Source: Vibrio navarrensis
Lineage (GTDB): Bacteria; Pseudomonadota; Gammaproteobacteria; Enterobacterales; Vibrionaceae
Assembly: GCF_015767675.1 (NCBI RefSeq)
Contig: NZ_CP065218.1
Coordinates: 682,001-746,000, forward strand
Direction of reading: 5' to 3'
DNA: 64,000 nt
Shown here: positions 10,151 to 20,133 of the stretch, piece by piece
Position numbering within the stretch: position 1 is the first letter of the stretch
How the letters are laid out: each line of letters opens with the position of its first letter
Made by a program: the position numbers and the translations under genes
The notes under the pieces: generated by a model
Seen by the model: the letters and a program-made list of their open reading frames with translations, nothing else
The model's database searches: none
What the model was told of the DNA's origin: nothing

Positions 10151-11506
10151 TTATCCATCGGTGTAATCGGCCCGGTTGAGCCCCAGCTTCTGCATCTTTT
10201 GATTGAGGGTACGGCGCGGCAGATCCAGCTCTGTCATCACCTCGACAATACTCCCCTGATGACGAAGTAACGCTTCATGAATCACTTTGCGCTCAAAGTT
10301 GTGCAACTGTATCGCCAGCGGTACGCCGCTCGGCAAGTTCTCTTGAGCAAAACCCGCCCGGTTGGAGAGAATTTCCATCACCGACAAACTTTCATCCAGC
10401 GCAAAGCGTATCGCCACATTGCGCAGCTCACGCACATTGCCCGGCCAGCCATAGCTAAGTAGTGCGCGCGATTCCGCAGAGCTTAACGCTCGCTTGTTGG
10501 CATTGGCCTGAGCCGCAAAATGTTCAAACAGCAGCAGCGCGTCTTCTTCCCGCTCGCGTAAAGGCGGAAGATGCAACTGCACCACGTTAAGGCGATAGAA
10601 AAGATCCTGACGAAAATCGGGATGATTAAGCAGATCCGCTTTCGCCGCGGCCACCACTCGCAAATCCACACTAATCGGTCGGTTGCCACCCACTCGCTCC
10701 ACCTGATTTTCCTGCAAACTGCGCAGCACTTTAACCTGCATCGACATCGGCATGCTTTCTATCTCATCCATAAACAGCGTTCCTTGGTCGGCGTATTCCA
10801 ACTTACCAACCCGCCGTTTATTCGCGCCAGTAAACGCGCCAGCTTCATGACCAAACAGCTCACTTTCAAACAGATTTTCCGGAATGGCGCCGCAGTTGAT
10901 CGCCACAAATGGATTGGCCCGACGCGCACTTTCGGTATGTAGGCTGCGCGCCACCAGTTCTTTGCCCGTGCCCGTCTCACCATAGATGATCACATTGGTG
11001 TCCATGGCGGCCACTCTGGCAATCTGTTCACGCAGTTGGTACATCACCGCACTATTACCAATCAACAATTGCTCGATGCCACGTAACTGCTGGAGATAGT
11101 GGCTACGATCGGTGCTTTTGGCTTGGTGTTGATAATCACTCACGGCAGTGTGCAAGGTTTGCGACAAACGCTCAGGATTAAACGGCTTCTCAATGAAATC
11201 GTACGCGCCTTTTTGCAGCGCTTTCACCGCCATGTCGACATCGCCGTGTCCGGTGATCAAGATGACCGGGCAGCTCACCTGCTCAGCCTGAATCGCCTCC
11301 ATCAAGGACAAGCCATCCAAGCCGGGTAAGCGCACATCACTCACCACGCCATCAAAGGCACGGCGCTTAATTTCAGCCAACGCCGCTTCACCTTGGCTAA
11401 ATGCCTCAACGTGAAAACCCGCCAGTTGTAGCCATTGTGCGGTCGCTTGGCGCACAATGTCATCGTCTTCAACGAGGGCGATATGAGGGGGAGAAATCGA
11501 ATCCAT
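10151..11506 (-). CDS. dctD: Sigma-54-dependent response regulator, DctD-like
   Basis: 451 residues in three parts. The receiver domain (1-120) has acidic residues in VEDDD, phospho-acceptor Asp57 (VVSDVRLPG) and Lys107 (FIEKPFN). The AAA+ domain has Walker A GETGTGKE (about 175-182), the sigma-54 contact loop GAFTGA and Walker B LFMDEIES. The C-terminal Fis-type helix-turn-helix is [19 protein letters not shown]. It activates RpoN promoters after phosphorylation by its kinase. The kinase gene is divergent (11668). The 3' end lies next to the TRAP operon, whose sigma-54 promoter and palindromes are the obvious targets. The name is by similarity to C4-dicarboxylate regulators; the signal here may differ. 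Confidence 0.9.
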   Translation of the reverse strand: MDSISPPHIALVEDDDIVRQATAQWLQLAGFHVEAFSQGEAALAEIKRRAFDGVVSDVRLPGLDGLSLMEAIQAEQVSCPVILITGHGDVDMAVKALQKGAYDFIEKPFNPERLSQTLHTAVSDYQHQAKSTDRSHYLQQLRGIEQLLIGNSAVMYQLREQIARVAAMDTNVIIYGETGTGKELVARSLHTESARRANPFVAINCGAIPENLFESELFGHEAGAFTGANKRRVGKLEYADQGTLFMDEIESMPMSMQVKVLRSLQENQVERVGGNRPISVDLRVVAAAKADLLNHPDFRQDLFYRLNVVQLHLPPLREREEDALLLFEHFAAQANANKRALSSAESRALLSYGWPGNVRELRNVAIRFALDESLSVMEILSNRAGFAQENLPSGVPLAIQLHNFERKVIHEALLRHQGSIVEVMTELDLPRRTLNQKMQKLGLNRADYTDG

Positions 11507-11667
11507 TTACGTGCTACCACTTATACTAATGTGCTGATATCACGCTACGTTAGGCAAAAAGCCTGCGAGGGAAAAGGAGCTGGATCTCACTTCTTGACAA
11601 CAAAGCTTTAACAAACGAATGAGGCAGCGCACTCTTGCCCGGTTGAGGCGATCAAGGAAACACGTTG

Positions 11668-13725
11668 ATGAGGGCAAAAGCAGTACTGGCAACAGCAATA
11701 CTGATCTGGTTTTTTGTCAGCCAATGGGCAGGGAAAGAGTTGGTTCGACAGTGGCAAACCGCGCAAAGCATCGAACAGTCTCAGCAGCGCTTTCTCGACT
11801 ACATCGGCGATGTTCGCCGCACGTTACACCGTTTTTATCATCTGCCGTATTTGATCACCAACAACCGCAACAGCCAAACGTTTTTAGCTGGCGATAGCAC
11901 GCTTTACCCAGCACTGCGCAATGAGCTGACCCTACTCGACAAAGCCGCCAACACCAAAGGCTGGTACTTGCTCTCGGCCAGCGGCGACCTGCTCATTTCC
12001 AGCTTGGAAGATGAGCGCCTGAGCGAGGCCGACATTGATGCGATTGTCGAGCAGATCCACGCCCAGCGTGAAGGCGTCTCACTGGTGAGTAAAACTCGAG
12101 GCTCCTCACCGTTTTTCTATCTCGCCGCGCCCATCAACATTGATTTTGATATTGTCGGCATCGCCGTGGTGCAGATCAATTTGCGCCTGCTCACCGAACA
12201 AGCGTTAACCAGCAGTGACGCGATCTTGTTTCAGAACCTGCGCGGCGACTATTTTCTCTCCAGCCATCCAGACATGACCGCCGACTGGCTCAACGAACAC
12301 CAACCGCAAATTGTTCACCAACATTCAGAGCTCAAAGACGGCACTTCGCTGCTGTTTTGGCACAACCAAGACGACACTTACCTTGCACAAACCATCGTCT
12401 TGGACGATCTCCACTGGCAACTAACCTATCTGAGCAGTTACAAGCCCGTTCGCCAAGCGGTCGTTTCCGCCAGTTGGGGGATAACCATTGGCAACCTTGT
12501 GCTGCTGATGTTTGCCGTCATCGCCTACCAGCGTCAGCAAAAAAACTTGAGCCAGCAACGCATTCAAAAACTGATGGACGAATCTCGCCAGCGCATGAGC
12601 CAGATGATCAACAAAACCCATGTTGGGTTATTTTTGCTCAACACCCAAGGCCAGATTGAGGACATCAACCCAATGGCCAAGCGCTATTTTAGCCTCTCCG
12701 ACAGCATGACCAAACAAATGCCGGCGTGGCAGTTGTTTGATATTGGCAATCCCGCTTCCACGATTTTGTCGTTGTTAAAAAACCTGCCCAAACACCGAGA
12801 TTTAGCCGAACTTACTGCCATTGAAACCATGGGACGGCGCAGTGATGGCAGCCAGTTTCCTTTACTGTTTTCCCTCACCGCTTTTCCTTGGCACGGCGAG
12901 CATCACTATTTGGTGACCGTGCTCGACATCAGCAAACGCAAAAAGGCTGAACAGGCGCTGCAAAAAGCCAATGAAGAGCTGACCAACCGAGTCGAAGCGC
13001 GCACCGCCGAGCTAAAAGCGGCGCAACAAGAGCTGATTGAGAGCAGCAAGCTCGCCGCACTGGGTAAGATGTCCAGCGCGATTACCCATGAGCTTAACCA
13101 GCCGTTAACGGGCTTAAAAACGCTGCTCACCAGTAACGAAGTACTGATGGAACGAGGCGAGTTGGCGATGCTGAAATCCAATAATCAGTTGATTCATCGC
13201 CTGATTGATCGCATGGGTAAAATGACCAGCCAGCTTAAATCTTTTGCCTATCAAAAGCCGGAACAACTTTGTCCAGTGTCACTGCCTGAGGCGCTGCAAG
13301 AAACGCTGCGGATTTACCAAGCAGAACTGGCCCCCATCGACGTGCGAGTGCGTCTGCCCCATCCGCTGGCCAATGTGTTGGGCGAAGAGCAGCGTTTGCG
13401 ACAAGTACTGGGGAACTTGATCGCCAACGCCATCGACGCGATGAAAGCCACCGCACAACCTCAACTGATGATTTCCGCTTCAATAGCGCAAAACGAACTG
13501 AGCATTGCTATTAGCGATAATGGTTGTGGTGTCAGTGAGGAGCAACTAAGCCAACTGTTTGAACCTTTCGCGACCAGCAAAAAAATCGGTGAAGGGCTTG
13601 GCTTGGGCCTGTCGATCACCGCCAATAACATGCGCGATATGCAAGGGCACATCTCGGTCAACAAAAACGCCAGTGCCGGATTAACCTTTACACTGACGTT
13701 TTTACTCGAGGCTCACCCAGAGTAG
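11668..13725 (+). CDS. dctB: Sensor histidine kinase, DctB-like
   Basis: About 685 residues. I chose the ATG at 11668 over the TTG at 11665; AAGGA lies upstream. Layout: an N-terminal membrane segment (about 5-25), a periplasmic double-Cache-like sensor region (about 30-265) and a second membrane segment (ITIGNLVLLMFAVIAY). These are followed by a cytoplasmic PAS domain (about 310-420), a short coiled coil, the H-box ITHELNQPLTGL with the phospho-His, and an ATPase domain (NLIANAIDAM, DNGCGV, GLGLGLSI). It would phosphorylate the response regulator encoded divergently, making a ligand-sensing system for the TRAP operon. The extra PAS domain is more elaborate than in classical DctB. Confidence 0.9.
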   Translation: MRAKAVLATAILIWFFVSQWAGKELVRQWQTAQSIEQSQQRFLDYIGDVRRTLHRFYHLPYLITNNRNSQTFLAGDSTLYPALRNELTLLDKAANTKGWYLLSASGDLLISSLEDERLSEADIDAIVEQIHAQREGVSLVSKTRGSSPFFYLAAPINIDFDIVGIAVVQINLRLLTEQALTSSDAILFQNLRGDYFLSSHPDMTADWLNEHQPQIVHQHSELKDGTSLLFWHNQDDTYLAQTIVLDDLHWQLTYLSSYKPVRQAVVSASWGITIGNLVLLMFAVIAYQRQQKNLSQQRIQKLMDESRQRMSQMINKTHVGLFLLNTQGQIEDINPMAKRYFSLSDSMTKQMPAWQLFDIGNPASTILSLLKNLPKHRDLAELTAIETMGRRSDGSQFPLLFSLTAFPWHGEHHYLVTVLDISKRKKAEQALQKANEELTNRVEARTAELKAAQQELIESSKLAALGKMSSAITHELNQPLTGLKTLLTSNEVLMERGELAMLKSNNQLIHRLIDRMGKMTSQLKSFAYQKPEQLCPVSLPEALQETLRIYQAELAPIDVRVRLPHPLANVLGEEQRLRQVLGNLIANAIDAMKATAQPQLMISASIAQNELSIAISDNGCGVSEEQLSQLFEPFATSKKIGEGLGLGLSITANNMRDMQGHISVNKNASAGLTFTLTFLLEAHPE

Positions 13726-13768
13726 ACGCCCCGACGAAGGCATAGTGAGAAAATCATCAACGCATTTT

Positions 13769-14674
13769 TTAAACGCTCATCTCTTCATTCGCTTGGCGTC
13801 GCAGGTGATCGATAAACATGGGGATCTTTCTCGCTACGTGTTTTCTCGATGCATAAAAAGCGTACAACACCAGATCATCAGGCTGGTATTCCAATGCGAC
13901 CATTTCAAGATGGCCGGCCTTTATCTCCTCTTGGCAAAAATCGATTGGCAGGATGGCGAAACCAAGCCCGGCTAACGCCGCCGATTTGGCAAGATTGCCA
14001 CTGTTGACTCGAAACGAGGAGTGAACTCTCTGTGTCACCAATCCGCCTTGCGCAGTTTTGAAAATCCAAGGCGTTCCGTTAAGCGCCGTTAAACTGCTGA
14101 TACAAGGGAGATGTTGCAAATCGGTGATGTGATACGGCAGAGGATGCGCTTGCAAGCGTTCGGGCGAGGCCACCACCACACTCGGCCAGCGCTTAACTTC
14201 CGTCGCTATCCAATTGCTATCGGCAAGCGGCCCACGCTGAAAACTCAGTACCACGTCAAACCCATCGAGGAGATCTTCTTTCGGGCTTAAGCTGGTATCA
14301 CAGCACAATCCAATCGAAGGGTGCTGGCGACAAAAAGCGACCACCGCCTGAGCTAATGCAGGTGAATCGGGCATCAAGATCTTGAGCTGCCCCATCACTT
14401 CGTGGCTATGCTGCGTCACCTCTTCAAGAGCCTCATCCAAGCGTGCTAACAAAGCGTGGGTTCGCGCATAAAGTTGCTCTCCGGCATCGGTTGCCGCAAT
14501 GCGGCGTGTGGTTCGGTCGAATAAACGCGTTGCCAATTTTTCTTCCAGTAAGGCAATGTGTCGGCTGACATTGGAAGTCGGCAAATTAAGGAACTCAGCG
14601 GCGCGCTTAAAGCTTTGGTTTTCATAGACACAATGAAAGCTTCTTAACCACAGCTGATCAATATGATTGAGCAC
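13769..14674 (-). CDS. LysR-family transcriptional regulator
   Basis: 301 residues starting at GTG (14674). The winged helix-turn-helix is at the N-terminus (QSFKRAAEFLNLPTSNVSRHIALLEEKLATRLFDR, about 19-53), and the C-terminal effector-binding domain covers residues 90-295. It is divergent from the accD-like gene with about 107 bp between starts, so it may control that gene and itself; LysR proteins often do. The inducer is unknown. It is not obviously related to the neighbouring kinase, with which it converges (43-bp gap). Confidence 0.88.
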   Translation of the reverse strand: MLNHIDQLWLRSFHCVYENQSFKRAAEFLNLPTSNVSRHIALLEEKLATRLFDRTTRRIAATDAGEQLYARTHALLARLDEALEEVTQHSHEVMGQLKILMPDSPALAQAVVAFCRQHPSIGLCCDTSLSPKEDLLDGFDVVLSFQRGPLADSNWIATEVKRWPSVVVASPERLQAHPLPYHITDLQHLPCISSLTALNGTPWIFKTAQGGLVTQRVHSSFRVNSGNLAKSAALAGLGFAILPIDFCQEEIKAGHLEMVALEYQPDDLVLYAFYASRKHVARKIPMFIDHLRRQANEEMSV

Positions 14675-14781
14675 TCAATAATCCCATAAAGTTGGATTGT
14701 TAAATCAATTTTTACCACTTTATTGCGATTTTAGGGTTAGTACAATCTTTCTGATTGATGATTCACTGAGTAAGGAGCGGC

Positions 14782-15648
14782 ATGGGCTGGCTAGAAAGAC
14801 TCTTCGACAAAAGAAAACTTATCGCAACACGTAAAGCGACCATCCCCGACGGAATATGGACTAAGTGCGACTCCTGCGATGAAATTCTTTATCGTTTAAC
14901 CTTGCAGGCCAACTTGCAGGTGTGCCCAAAATGTCATCACCATATGCGAATGGCGGCGCGGGCACGTCTGGAAAGTTTTCTCGATATCGCGCACAGAATA
15001 GAAATTGCCAGCGAACTGCAACCCAAAGATGTCTTGAATTTTAAAGACATCAAATCTTACCAAGAACGCTTGTCGCTGGCGCAAACACAAAGCGGAGAAA
15101 AGGACGCCTTAGTGGTGATGCAAGGCCGCGTGCTAGGTGTGCCCGTGGTGGCCTGCGCGTTTGAATTCTCTTTTATGGCAGGTTCAATGGGCTCTGTGGT
15201 GGGCGCACGATTTGTCAGTGCCGTTGAAACGGCACTCGCAGCGAACTGCGGCTTGGTTTGCTTCTCCGCCTGTGGCGGCGCACGAATGCAGGAGTCTCTG
15301 ATTTCCTTGATGCAAATGGCCAAAACCAGTGCCGCCCTTCGTCATCTTTCTGAGGCTGGGCTGCCTTACGTTTCCGTGCTGACAGACCAAACCTTTGGCG
15401 GTGTATCGGCCAGTATCGCCATGCTGGGTGACATCAATATTGCCGAACCCAAAGCGCGCATTGGCTTTGCAGGACGTAGGGTGATTGAACAAACGGTTCG
15501 TGAAACACTTCCGGACGACTTTCAGCAAAGTGAGTTTCTCTTAGAACACGGCGCGCTCGATATGATTGTTGATCGGCGTAAACTGCGCGAACGCATTGCA
15601 AGACTGATGGCAAAACTGACTAATACACAGATTGCTGCCAGCGAGTAA
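14782..15648 (+). CDS. accD: Acetyl-CoA carboxylase carboxyltransferase beta subunit-like protein (AccD paralogue)
   Basis: 288 residues. It has the AccD zinc ribbon: Cys29-x2-Cys32-x15-Cys48-x2-Cys51 (TKCDSCDE ... VCPKCHHHM). The crotonase-like carboxyltransferase fold follows, with conserved [35 protein letters not shown] and [11 protein letters not shown]. In the housekeeping enzyme this subunit works with AccA to make malonyl-CoA. Departures from E. coli Acc[11 protein letters not shown] replaces GFAGPRVIEQ, TDQTFGG replaces TDPTMGG, and the acidic C-terminal tail is missing. It stands alone, without folC or other usual neighbours, divergent from a LysR gene. I infer a second, specialised copy, but cannot exclude that it is the only one in the genome. 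Confidence 0.85.
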   Translation: MGWLERLFDKRKLIATRKATIPDGIWTKCDSCDEILYRLTLQANLQVCPKCHHHMRMAARARLESFLDIAHRIEIASELQPKDVLNFKDIKSYQERLSLAQTQSGEKDALVVMQGRVLGVPVVACAFEFSFMAGSMGSVVGARFVSAVETALAANCGLVCFSACGGARMQESLISLMQMAKTSAALRHLSEAGLPYVSVLTDQTFGGVSASIAMLGDINIAEPKARIGFAGRRVIEQTVRETLPDDFQQSEFLLEHGALDMIVDRRKLRERIARLMAKLTNTQIAASE

Positions 15649-15980
15649 GTGTGGCTGGAGAGCGAAAAAATCCTCCTCTGTGGCCAAGCGCATCTCGGTT
15701 TGCATTGATTTTATTCAGCCGAAGTTAACGCTTTAACGCCACGCCTGCGCATAACGCATGCCCTGCCGACAACGTAATATTTTGTCAACATTTCCCTGTG
15801 CTTAGATACACCTTTTTCCTCGGTTTACCTTGGCAAAATTGATACAAATCAAATTTGCTTGTCACGGGGTTTCCCTCGTGGCGACTAAACCAATCCAGTC
15901 GCAATGACGTAATAGTCAATAAAGATGGGGCTGACTTGCCTTTACCATCACTGGTTTGTTTCATTTTTTGAGGAAAAAAG
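15649..15980. promoter_or_regulatory. Promoter region of the cytochrome bd operon with FNR box
   Basis: 332 bp without a gene. At 15839-15852 lies TTGATACAAATCAA, a perfect match to the FNR consensus TTGAT-N4-ATCAA, 129 bp before the cydA start. The rest shows no clear second operator. The cydA ribosome-binding site is GAGGAAA at 15970-15976. Confidence 0.7.
15839..15852. promoter_or_regulatory. FNR box
   Basis: TTGAT-ACAA-ATCAA, a full palindromic match to the consensus of the oxygen-sensing regulator FNR. It is placed upstream of the terminal oxidase operon, consistent with oxygen-dependent control. Activation or repression cannot be decided without the transcription start. Confidence 0.8.
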
Positions 15981-17318
15981 ATGTTAGATACCCTCATGTT
16001 GTCGCGGATCCAATTCGCCGCCAATATCAGTTTCCACATATTGTTCCCCACCATCACCATCGCTTTGGGCTGGATGTTGGTGTTTTTCAAATGGCGCTAT
16101 GTGCGAACGCAGGCCCAGCAGTGGCTCGATCTCTACTATTTCTGGGTCAAGGTATTCGCCTTAACCTTTGCTTTGGGGGTGGTGTCGGGCATCACCATGA
16201 GTTTCCAGTTTGGCACCAACTGGCCGGGTTTTATGGAACGCGTCGGTAACGTCGCCGGCCCTTTGCTCGGCTATGAAGTGATGACCGCCTTTTTTATGGA
16301 AGCAACTTTCCTTGGCGTGATGCTGTTTGGCCGCGGCCGTGTGCCGGAGTGGCTGCACACCTTAGCGACCGTTTTGGTGGCGGTGGGAACCACTCTTTCG
16401 GCGTTCTGGATTTTGGTGCTCAACAGTTGGATGCACACCCCAACAGGACACGAAGTGATCGACGGTATCGTGCATGTCACCAGTTGGAAAGAGGTGATTT
16501 TTAACCCTTCCATGCCGTATCGATTCGCGCATACTCTGCTCGCTTCTGCGCTGACTGCCAGCTTTTTGATCGCCGGGATCAGCGCTTACCAAGTGCTGCG
16601 CGATGGCAAAAACCAAGCGGCGAAACTCGGGCTAAAGGTGGCGGTGAGCGTCGCAGCCATCACCATTCCTGTACAGATCTTGGTGGGCGATCTACATGGC
16701 CTCAACACCTTGGAGCATCAGCCAGCGAAAATCGCCGCGATGGAAGGGGTGTGGCAGACCGAGCGTGGCGCGCCTTTGCTGCTGTTTGCCGTGCCTAATG
16801 AAGAGACGCGCAGCAACGATTGGGCCATCGGCATTCCGCACTTGGCAAGTTTGATTTTAACCCATGAGATGGATGGTGAAATCGTTGGCTTAGATGCCTT
16901 CGCACCGGATCACCCTCCGGTCGCGCCGCTGTTTTTTGGCTTTCGCGTGATGGTGGGCGTCGGCGTGCTGATGCTGCTAGTCAGCTGGTTCGGCGCTTGG
17001 CATTTTTGGCGCAACAAACCCGTGCCGAAACCGTACATGTATGCTTTGGTGGGAATGACTTTCTCCGGTTGGGTCGCCACTCTTGCAGGCTGGTACGTAA
17101 CCGAAATTGGCCGTCAACCTTGGCTGGTGAGCGGCGTTTTGCGCACCTCTGAGGCCGTCACGCCTGTGGCAAGCAGCTCGGTCGGCATCTCGCTCGCACT
17201 CTATCTGGTTACCTATGTAGTGCTGCTCGTCGCCTACATCCACACCTTGTTCTACCTCGCGCGCAAAGGCATACAAGCCGCGCCGATTTCCTCAACCGCT
17301 TCAAAGGCCGAGTTATGA
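15981..17318 (+). CDS. cydA: Cytochrome bd-type ubiquinol oxidase subunit I (short Q-loop, CioA type)
   Basis: 445 residues, inner membrane, nine or so membrane helices. His19 (IQFAANISFHILFPT) is the conserved heme ligand; the Glu pair in EVMTAFFMEATFLGVMLFG is the proton-channel signature. E. coli CydA has about 520 residues, so the Q-loop here is short, as in the cyanide-insensitive CioA branch. The enzyme oxidises ubiquinol and reduces oxygen to water without pumping protons. It starts at ATG after GAGGAAAAAAG. It overlaps subunit II by 4 bp (ATGA), indicating translational coupling. A perfect FNR box lies 129 bp upstream. Short-loop type is inferred from length. Confidence 0.95.
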   Translation: MLDTLMLSRIQFAANISFHILFPTITIALGWMLVFFKWRYVRTQAQQWLDLYYFWVKVFALTFALGVVSGITMSFQFGTNWPGFMERVGNVAGPLLGYEVMTAFFMEATFLGVMLFGRGRVPEWLHTLATVLVAVGTTLSAFWILVLNSWMHTPTGHEVIDGIVHVTSWKEVIFNPSMPYRFAHTLLASALTASFLIAGISAYQVLRDGKNQAAKLGLKVAVSVAAITIPVQILVGDLHGLNTLEHQPAKIAAMEGVWQTERGAPLLLFAVPNEETRSNDWAIGIPHLASLILTHEMDGEIVGLDAFAPDHPPVAPLFFGFRVMVGVGVLMLLVSWFGAWHFWRNKPVPKPYMYALVGMTFSGWVATLAGWYVTEIGRQPWLVSGVLRTSEAVTPVASSSVGISLALYLVTYVVLLVAYIHTLFYLARKGIQAAPISSTASKAEL

Positions 17319-18307
17319 TGCAGTATCTTCCAGAAATTTATCTTCTGTTACTTGGATTTACCGTGTTTATGTACGCGGTACTGGATGGCTATGATCTCGG
17401 TGTTGGCATCTTGCTGCCGCGCAATGATGTGGGGCAACGCGATCGGATGATCGCCTCAATCGGCCCGTTTTGGGATGCCAATGAAACTTGGCTGGTGCTG
17501 GCGGTGGGTATTCTACTGATTGCTTTTCCCACCGCGCACAGCTTGATTTTTACTGAGCTCTACTTACCGACAGCACTGATGCTGATTGCCCTTATCATGC
17601 GCGGAGTGGCGTTCGATTTTCGTGCCAAAGCCAAAGCGGATCACAAAGAGCATTGGGATCTCTGCTTCAAGCTCGGCTCGCTGCTCGCCGCGTTAACCCA
17701 AGGCTATATGATTGGCCGCTATGTGGTGGGTTTTGATGCTTCGCTGGCCGCCTATGGTTTTGCTGTGCTCAGCGCGTTGTGTGTTGCTGCGGCCTACGTG
17801 TACATTGGCGGCGCATGGCTGGTGCTCAAAACCGAGGGCGAATTGCAAGTGCGCGCTGCGCGTTGGTCGCGCAAAGCGGGTTGGCTCGCCGCACTGGGCG
17901 TGCTGGCGGTAAGCGTGGTAAACCCATGGGTTAACTCCGCCGTGGCCGAGCGTTGGTTCAGCTTCCCTGAAGTGATTTTACTTGCGCCGATCCCGCTTAT
18001 TGTGCTCGCCACCATTTTGGTGGTGGATCGCTATCTAAAGCGGGTGCCGACGGTCAATGACGCAGGCGTGCAATGGCCATTTTTTGGTGTGGCGCTGATT
18101 TTCGGCTTGAGTTTCTTAGGGCTCGCCTACAGCTTTTTCCCAGAAATCGTCCCCGGAATGATGACGGCCCAGCAAGCCGCCTCCTCACCCGACACCTTAA
18201 TGGTGGTGGGTATTGGCGTGGTCATTGTGATGCCGACCATCTTGCTTTACACCTTTTTCGTCTATCGGATCTTTAAAGGCAAAGCAACCGATCTCAGTTA
18301 CTTGTAA
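17315..18307 (+). CDS. cydB: Cytochrome bd-type ubiquinol oxidase subunit II
   Basis: 330 residues, highly hydrophobic. It has the CydB pattern: YAVLDGYDLGVGILLP near the N-terminus, then IASIGPFWDANETWLVLAVGILLIAFP, and MRGVAFDFRAKA. It pairs with subunit I in the inner membrane. The start overlaps the stop of cydA (ATGA at 17315-17318). No small CydX-type ORF is visible between the stop and the terminator 43 bp downstream, consistent with a CioAB-type oxidase. Confidence 0.95.
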   Translation: MMQYLPEIYLLLLGFTVFMYAVLDGYDLGVGILLPRNDVGQRDRMIASIGPFWDANETWLVLAVGILLIAFPTAHSLIFTELYLPTALMLIALIMRGVAFDFRAKAKADHKEHWDLCFKLGSLLAALTQGYMIGRYVVGFDASLAAYGFAVLSALCVAAAYVYIGGAWLVLKTEGELQVRAARWSRKAGWLAALGVLAVSVVNPWVNSAVAERWFSFPEVILLAPIPLIVLATILVVDRYLKRVPTVNDAGVQWPFFGVALIFGLSFLGLAYSFFPEIVPGMMTAQQAASSPDTLMVVGIGVVIVMPTILLYTFFVYRIFKGKATDLSYL

Positions 18308-18349
18308 TTGAAACTAGCAGCATGTGTTCGCAGGGCTTTGCACATCGTG

Positions 18350-18376
18350 CGGGCGGTGACATTCACCGCCCGTTTT
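18350..18376 (+). terminator. Rho-independent terminator of cydAB
   Basis: Perfect 10-bp stem (CGGGCGGTGA / TCACCGCCCG) with a 3-nt loop followed by TTTT. Confidence 0.9.
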
Positions 18377-18471
18377 GTATTGGCGCTAGAGGCACAAATC
18401 AAACACAAAGAAGAATGTGGCCTGCTGCAGGACGCAGATTGAACCGATTAAAGCCGCATTAGGTTGCAAAG

Positions 18472-19125
18472 CTAGTCATTATTTTCGTTAGCACCGCTGC
18501 TTGCTGCCTCCTTTCGCAGCCCCACATTCGACAGTTGCACAGGAACAAAGCCAGGTAACGCTTCGACTCGCTTCAGCCACACTTGCACATCAGGGAAATC
18601 CGCCAAACTTATGCCGCCTTCTGGCGCTAATTTGATATAACTGTAGAGGGCTAAGTCAGCAATAGTCGGCGCGCTTCCCACCAACCATTGGCGGCCATGT
18701 TGGTAGCTCTGGAGCTGTTTTAGCAGCTTATATGCTTCTTGAGTCAGCGGTTCACTGTCTATCGCTCGGTGAAATAAATTCGCCGCGCGCAGTTTGGCGA
18801 TTGAGCCTGCGAGTCGATGCGCGGCAAGAGAAAGAAACTGTTCAATATGCGCGCGCATTTGCGGTGAATCCGGCAGCCATTGCCACTCTTTATCATAAAC
18901 GCTGGCGAGATACACCAAGATAGCGTTTGAGTCAGCGATGACCGTTTCACCATCCACCAGTACGGGGATCTGGCCAAAGGGGTTAAGCGCCAAGAATTCG
19001 GCTTGTTGATGCTCCCCAGCAGGCAGATCAACGGTAATGAGTTCAAAATCCAATTCGAGCATACTCAATAGCATATGCGCGCGGTGTGCATGCCCTGAAA
19101 AGGGGTGCCAATATAGTTTAAGCAT
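18472..19125 (-). CDS. Glutathione S-transferase family protein
   Basis: 217 residues. The N-terminal thioredoxin-like domain has LYWHPFSGHAHRAHMLLSM, then LNPFGQIPVLVDGETVIADSNAILVYLAS, the glutathione-binding strand-Pro and ESxAI-type (here DSNAI) motif. The C-terminal helical domain contains the N-capping segment TIADLALYSYI. It is cytoplasmic and would conjugate or reduce small electrophiles; the substrate is unknown. Its start is 99 bp from a divergent LysR gene, a frequent regulator-target arrangement. Confidence 0.9.
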   Translation of the reverse strand: MLKLYWHPFSGHAHRAHMLLSMLELDFELITVDLPAGEHQQAEFLALNPFGQIPVLVDGETVIADSNAILVYLASVYDKEWQWLPDSPQMRAHIEQFLSLAAHRLAGSIAKLRAANLFHRAIDSEPLTQEAYKLLKQLQSYQHGRQWLVGSAPTIADLALYSYIKLAPEGGISLADFPDVQVWLKRVEALPGFVPVQLSNVGLRKEAASSGANENND

Positions 19126-19224
19126 CGTTTTCTCCTAACTGATTATTTTTCTATTTAAGAACAACTTGCTAAGAAGAAAAACCCCGCTAACATGGAATGA
19201 TAATTTCCACTATGTTGATAATGC

Positions 19225-20133
19225 ATGGATACTATCGATGGCATGAGAACAGTGGTAGCCGTCATAGAGACAGGCTCATTCACTGCCGCCGCAGAACGTT
19301 TAGGTATTTCTAAATCCCTTACCTCCAAATACGTTAACAATGTCGAAGAGCAGCTCGGAGTCAAACTGTTTCATCGCACGACCCGCAAGCTTTCTGTCAA
19401 CCAGTCTGGCCACGAATACTACATTCAAGCGCAACATGTTTTGGCCAATCTTGATAAGTTGTACCAGCAGCTCCATGCCAAAAACAGGGAGGTCTCCGGG
19501 CCTTTGCGTATAACGGCCTCGCAAGGTTTTGCCGAGGAACTATTAAGTCCGCTTATTCCTGAGTTCCACCTTCGCTATCCAAATATTCAAATTGATATCA
19601 TCGTTACCAATCAGAAGCTTAACTTAGTTGAGCAAGCGATAGACATCGCGTTTCGTGCCAGTGAACTACCAGACTCCAGTTTGAGATATCGTAAGATAAT
19701 GTCACTTCAAAGCTCGGTGTATGCCGCACCCGATTTAGCAAAGCGGTATAGACAAGGTATGGCGCTGTCACAACTTCCTTGCCTTATCGATAGCAACCTT
19801 CACCCGACAGCGCGTTGGCCTGTGCTCAGCTCTTTGGGCCAAGGGAATAGTTTTACCGTAAACACCGTTTTCAAAAGCAATAGCCCAAGGATGATCCGCC
19901 AATTGACGCTTTCAGCGGTCGGGGCAAGTTATCAACCGGATATTATCGTTGCCCCGTATGTAAAAAAGGGCTTATTGCAAAAGCTTGATGTCGGTTTTAA
20001 GCCGCTTGAGTATCCGTTAAACGCACTATATGGCGGAGGCAATTACCAGCCTGAACGAGTAAAAGTCTTTTTGGACTTTGTGATTGATAAGCTCGCTACG
20101 GCGAATGGAAATGACATAAATACAAAGACTTAA
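19225..20133 (+). CDS. LysR-family transcriptional regulator
   Basis: 302 residues. The DNA-binding helix-turn-helix is TGSFTAAAERLGISKSLTSKYV (about 16-37), followed by the linker helix and a LysR substrate domain beginning GPLRITASQGFAEELLSPLI. It belongs to the DsdC/YhjC-like group where the second position after the start is Asp-Thr. It is divergent from the GST gene and probably regulates it (inference). The ATG at 19225 has only a weak upstream purine stretch, so the start is less certain than the frame. Confidence 0.88.
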   Translation: MDTIDGMRTVVAVIETGSFTAAAERLGISKSLTSKYVNNVEEQLGVKLFHRTTRKLSVNQSGHEYYIQAQHVLANLDKLYQQLHAKNREVSGPLRITASQGFAEELLSPLIPEFHLRYPNIQIDIIVTNQKLNLVEQAIDIAFRASELPDSSLRYRKIMSLQSSVYAAPDLAKRYRQGMALSQLPCLIDSNLHPTARWPVLSSLGQGNSFTVNTVFKSNSPRMIRQLTLSAVGASYQPDIIVAPYVKKGLLQKLDVGFKPLEYPLNALYGGGNYQPERVKVFLDFVIDKLATANGNDINTKT

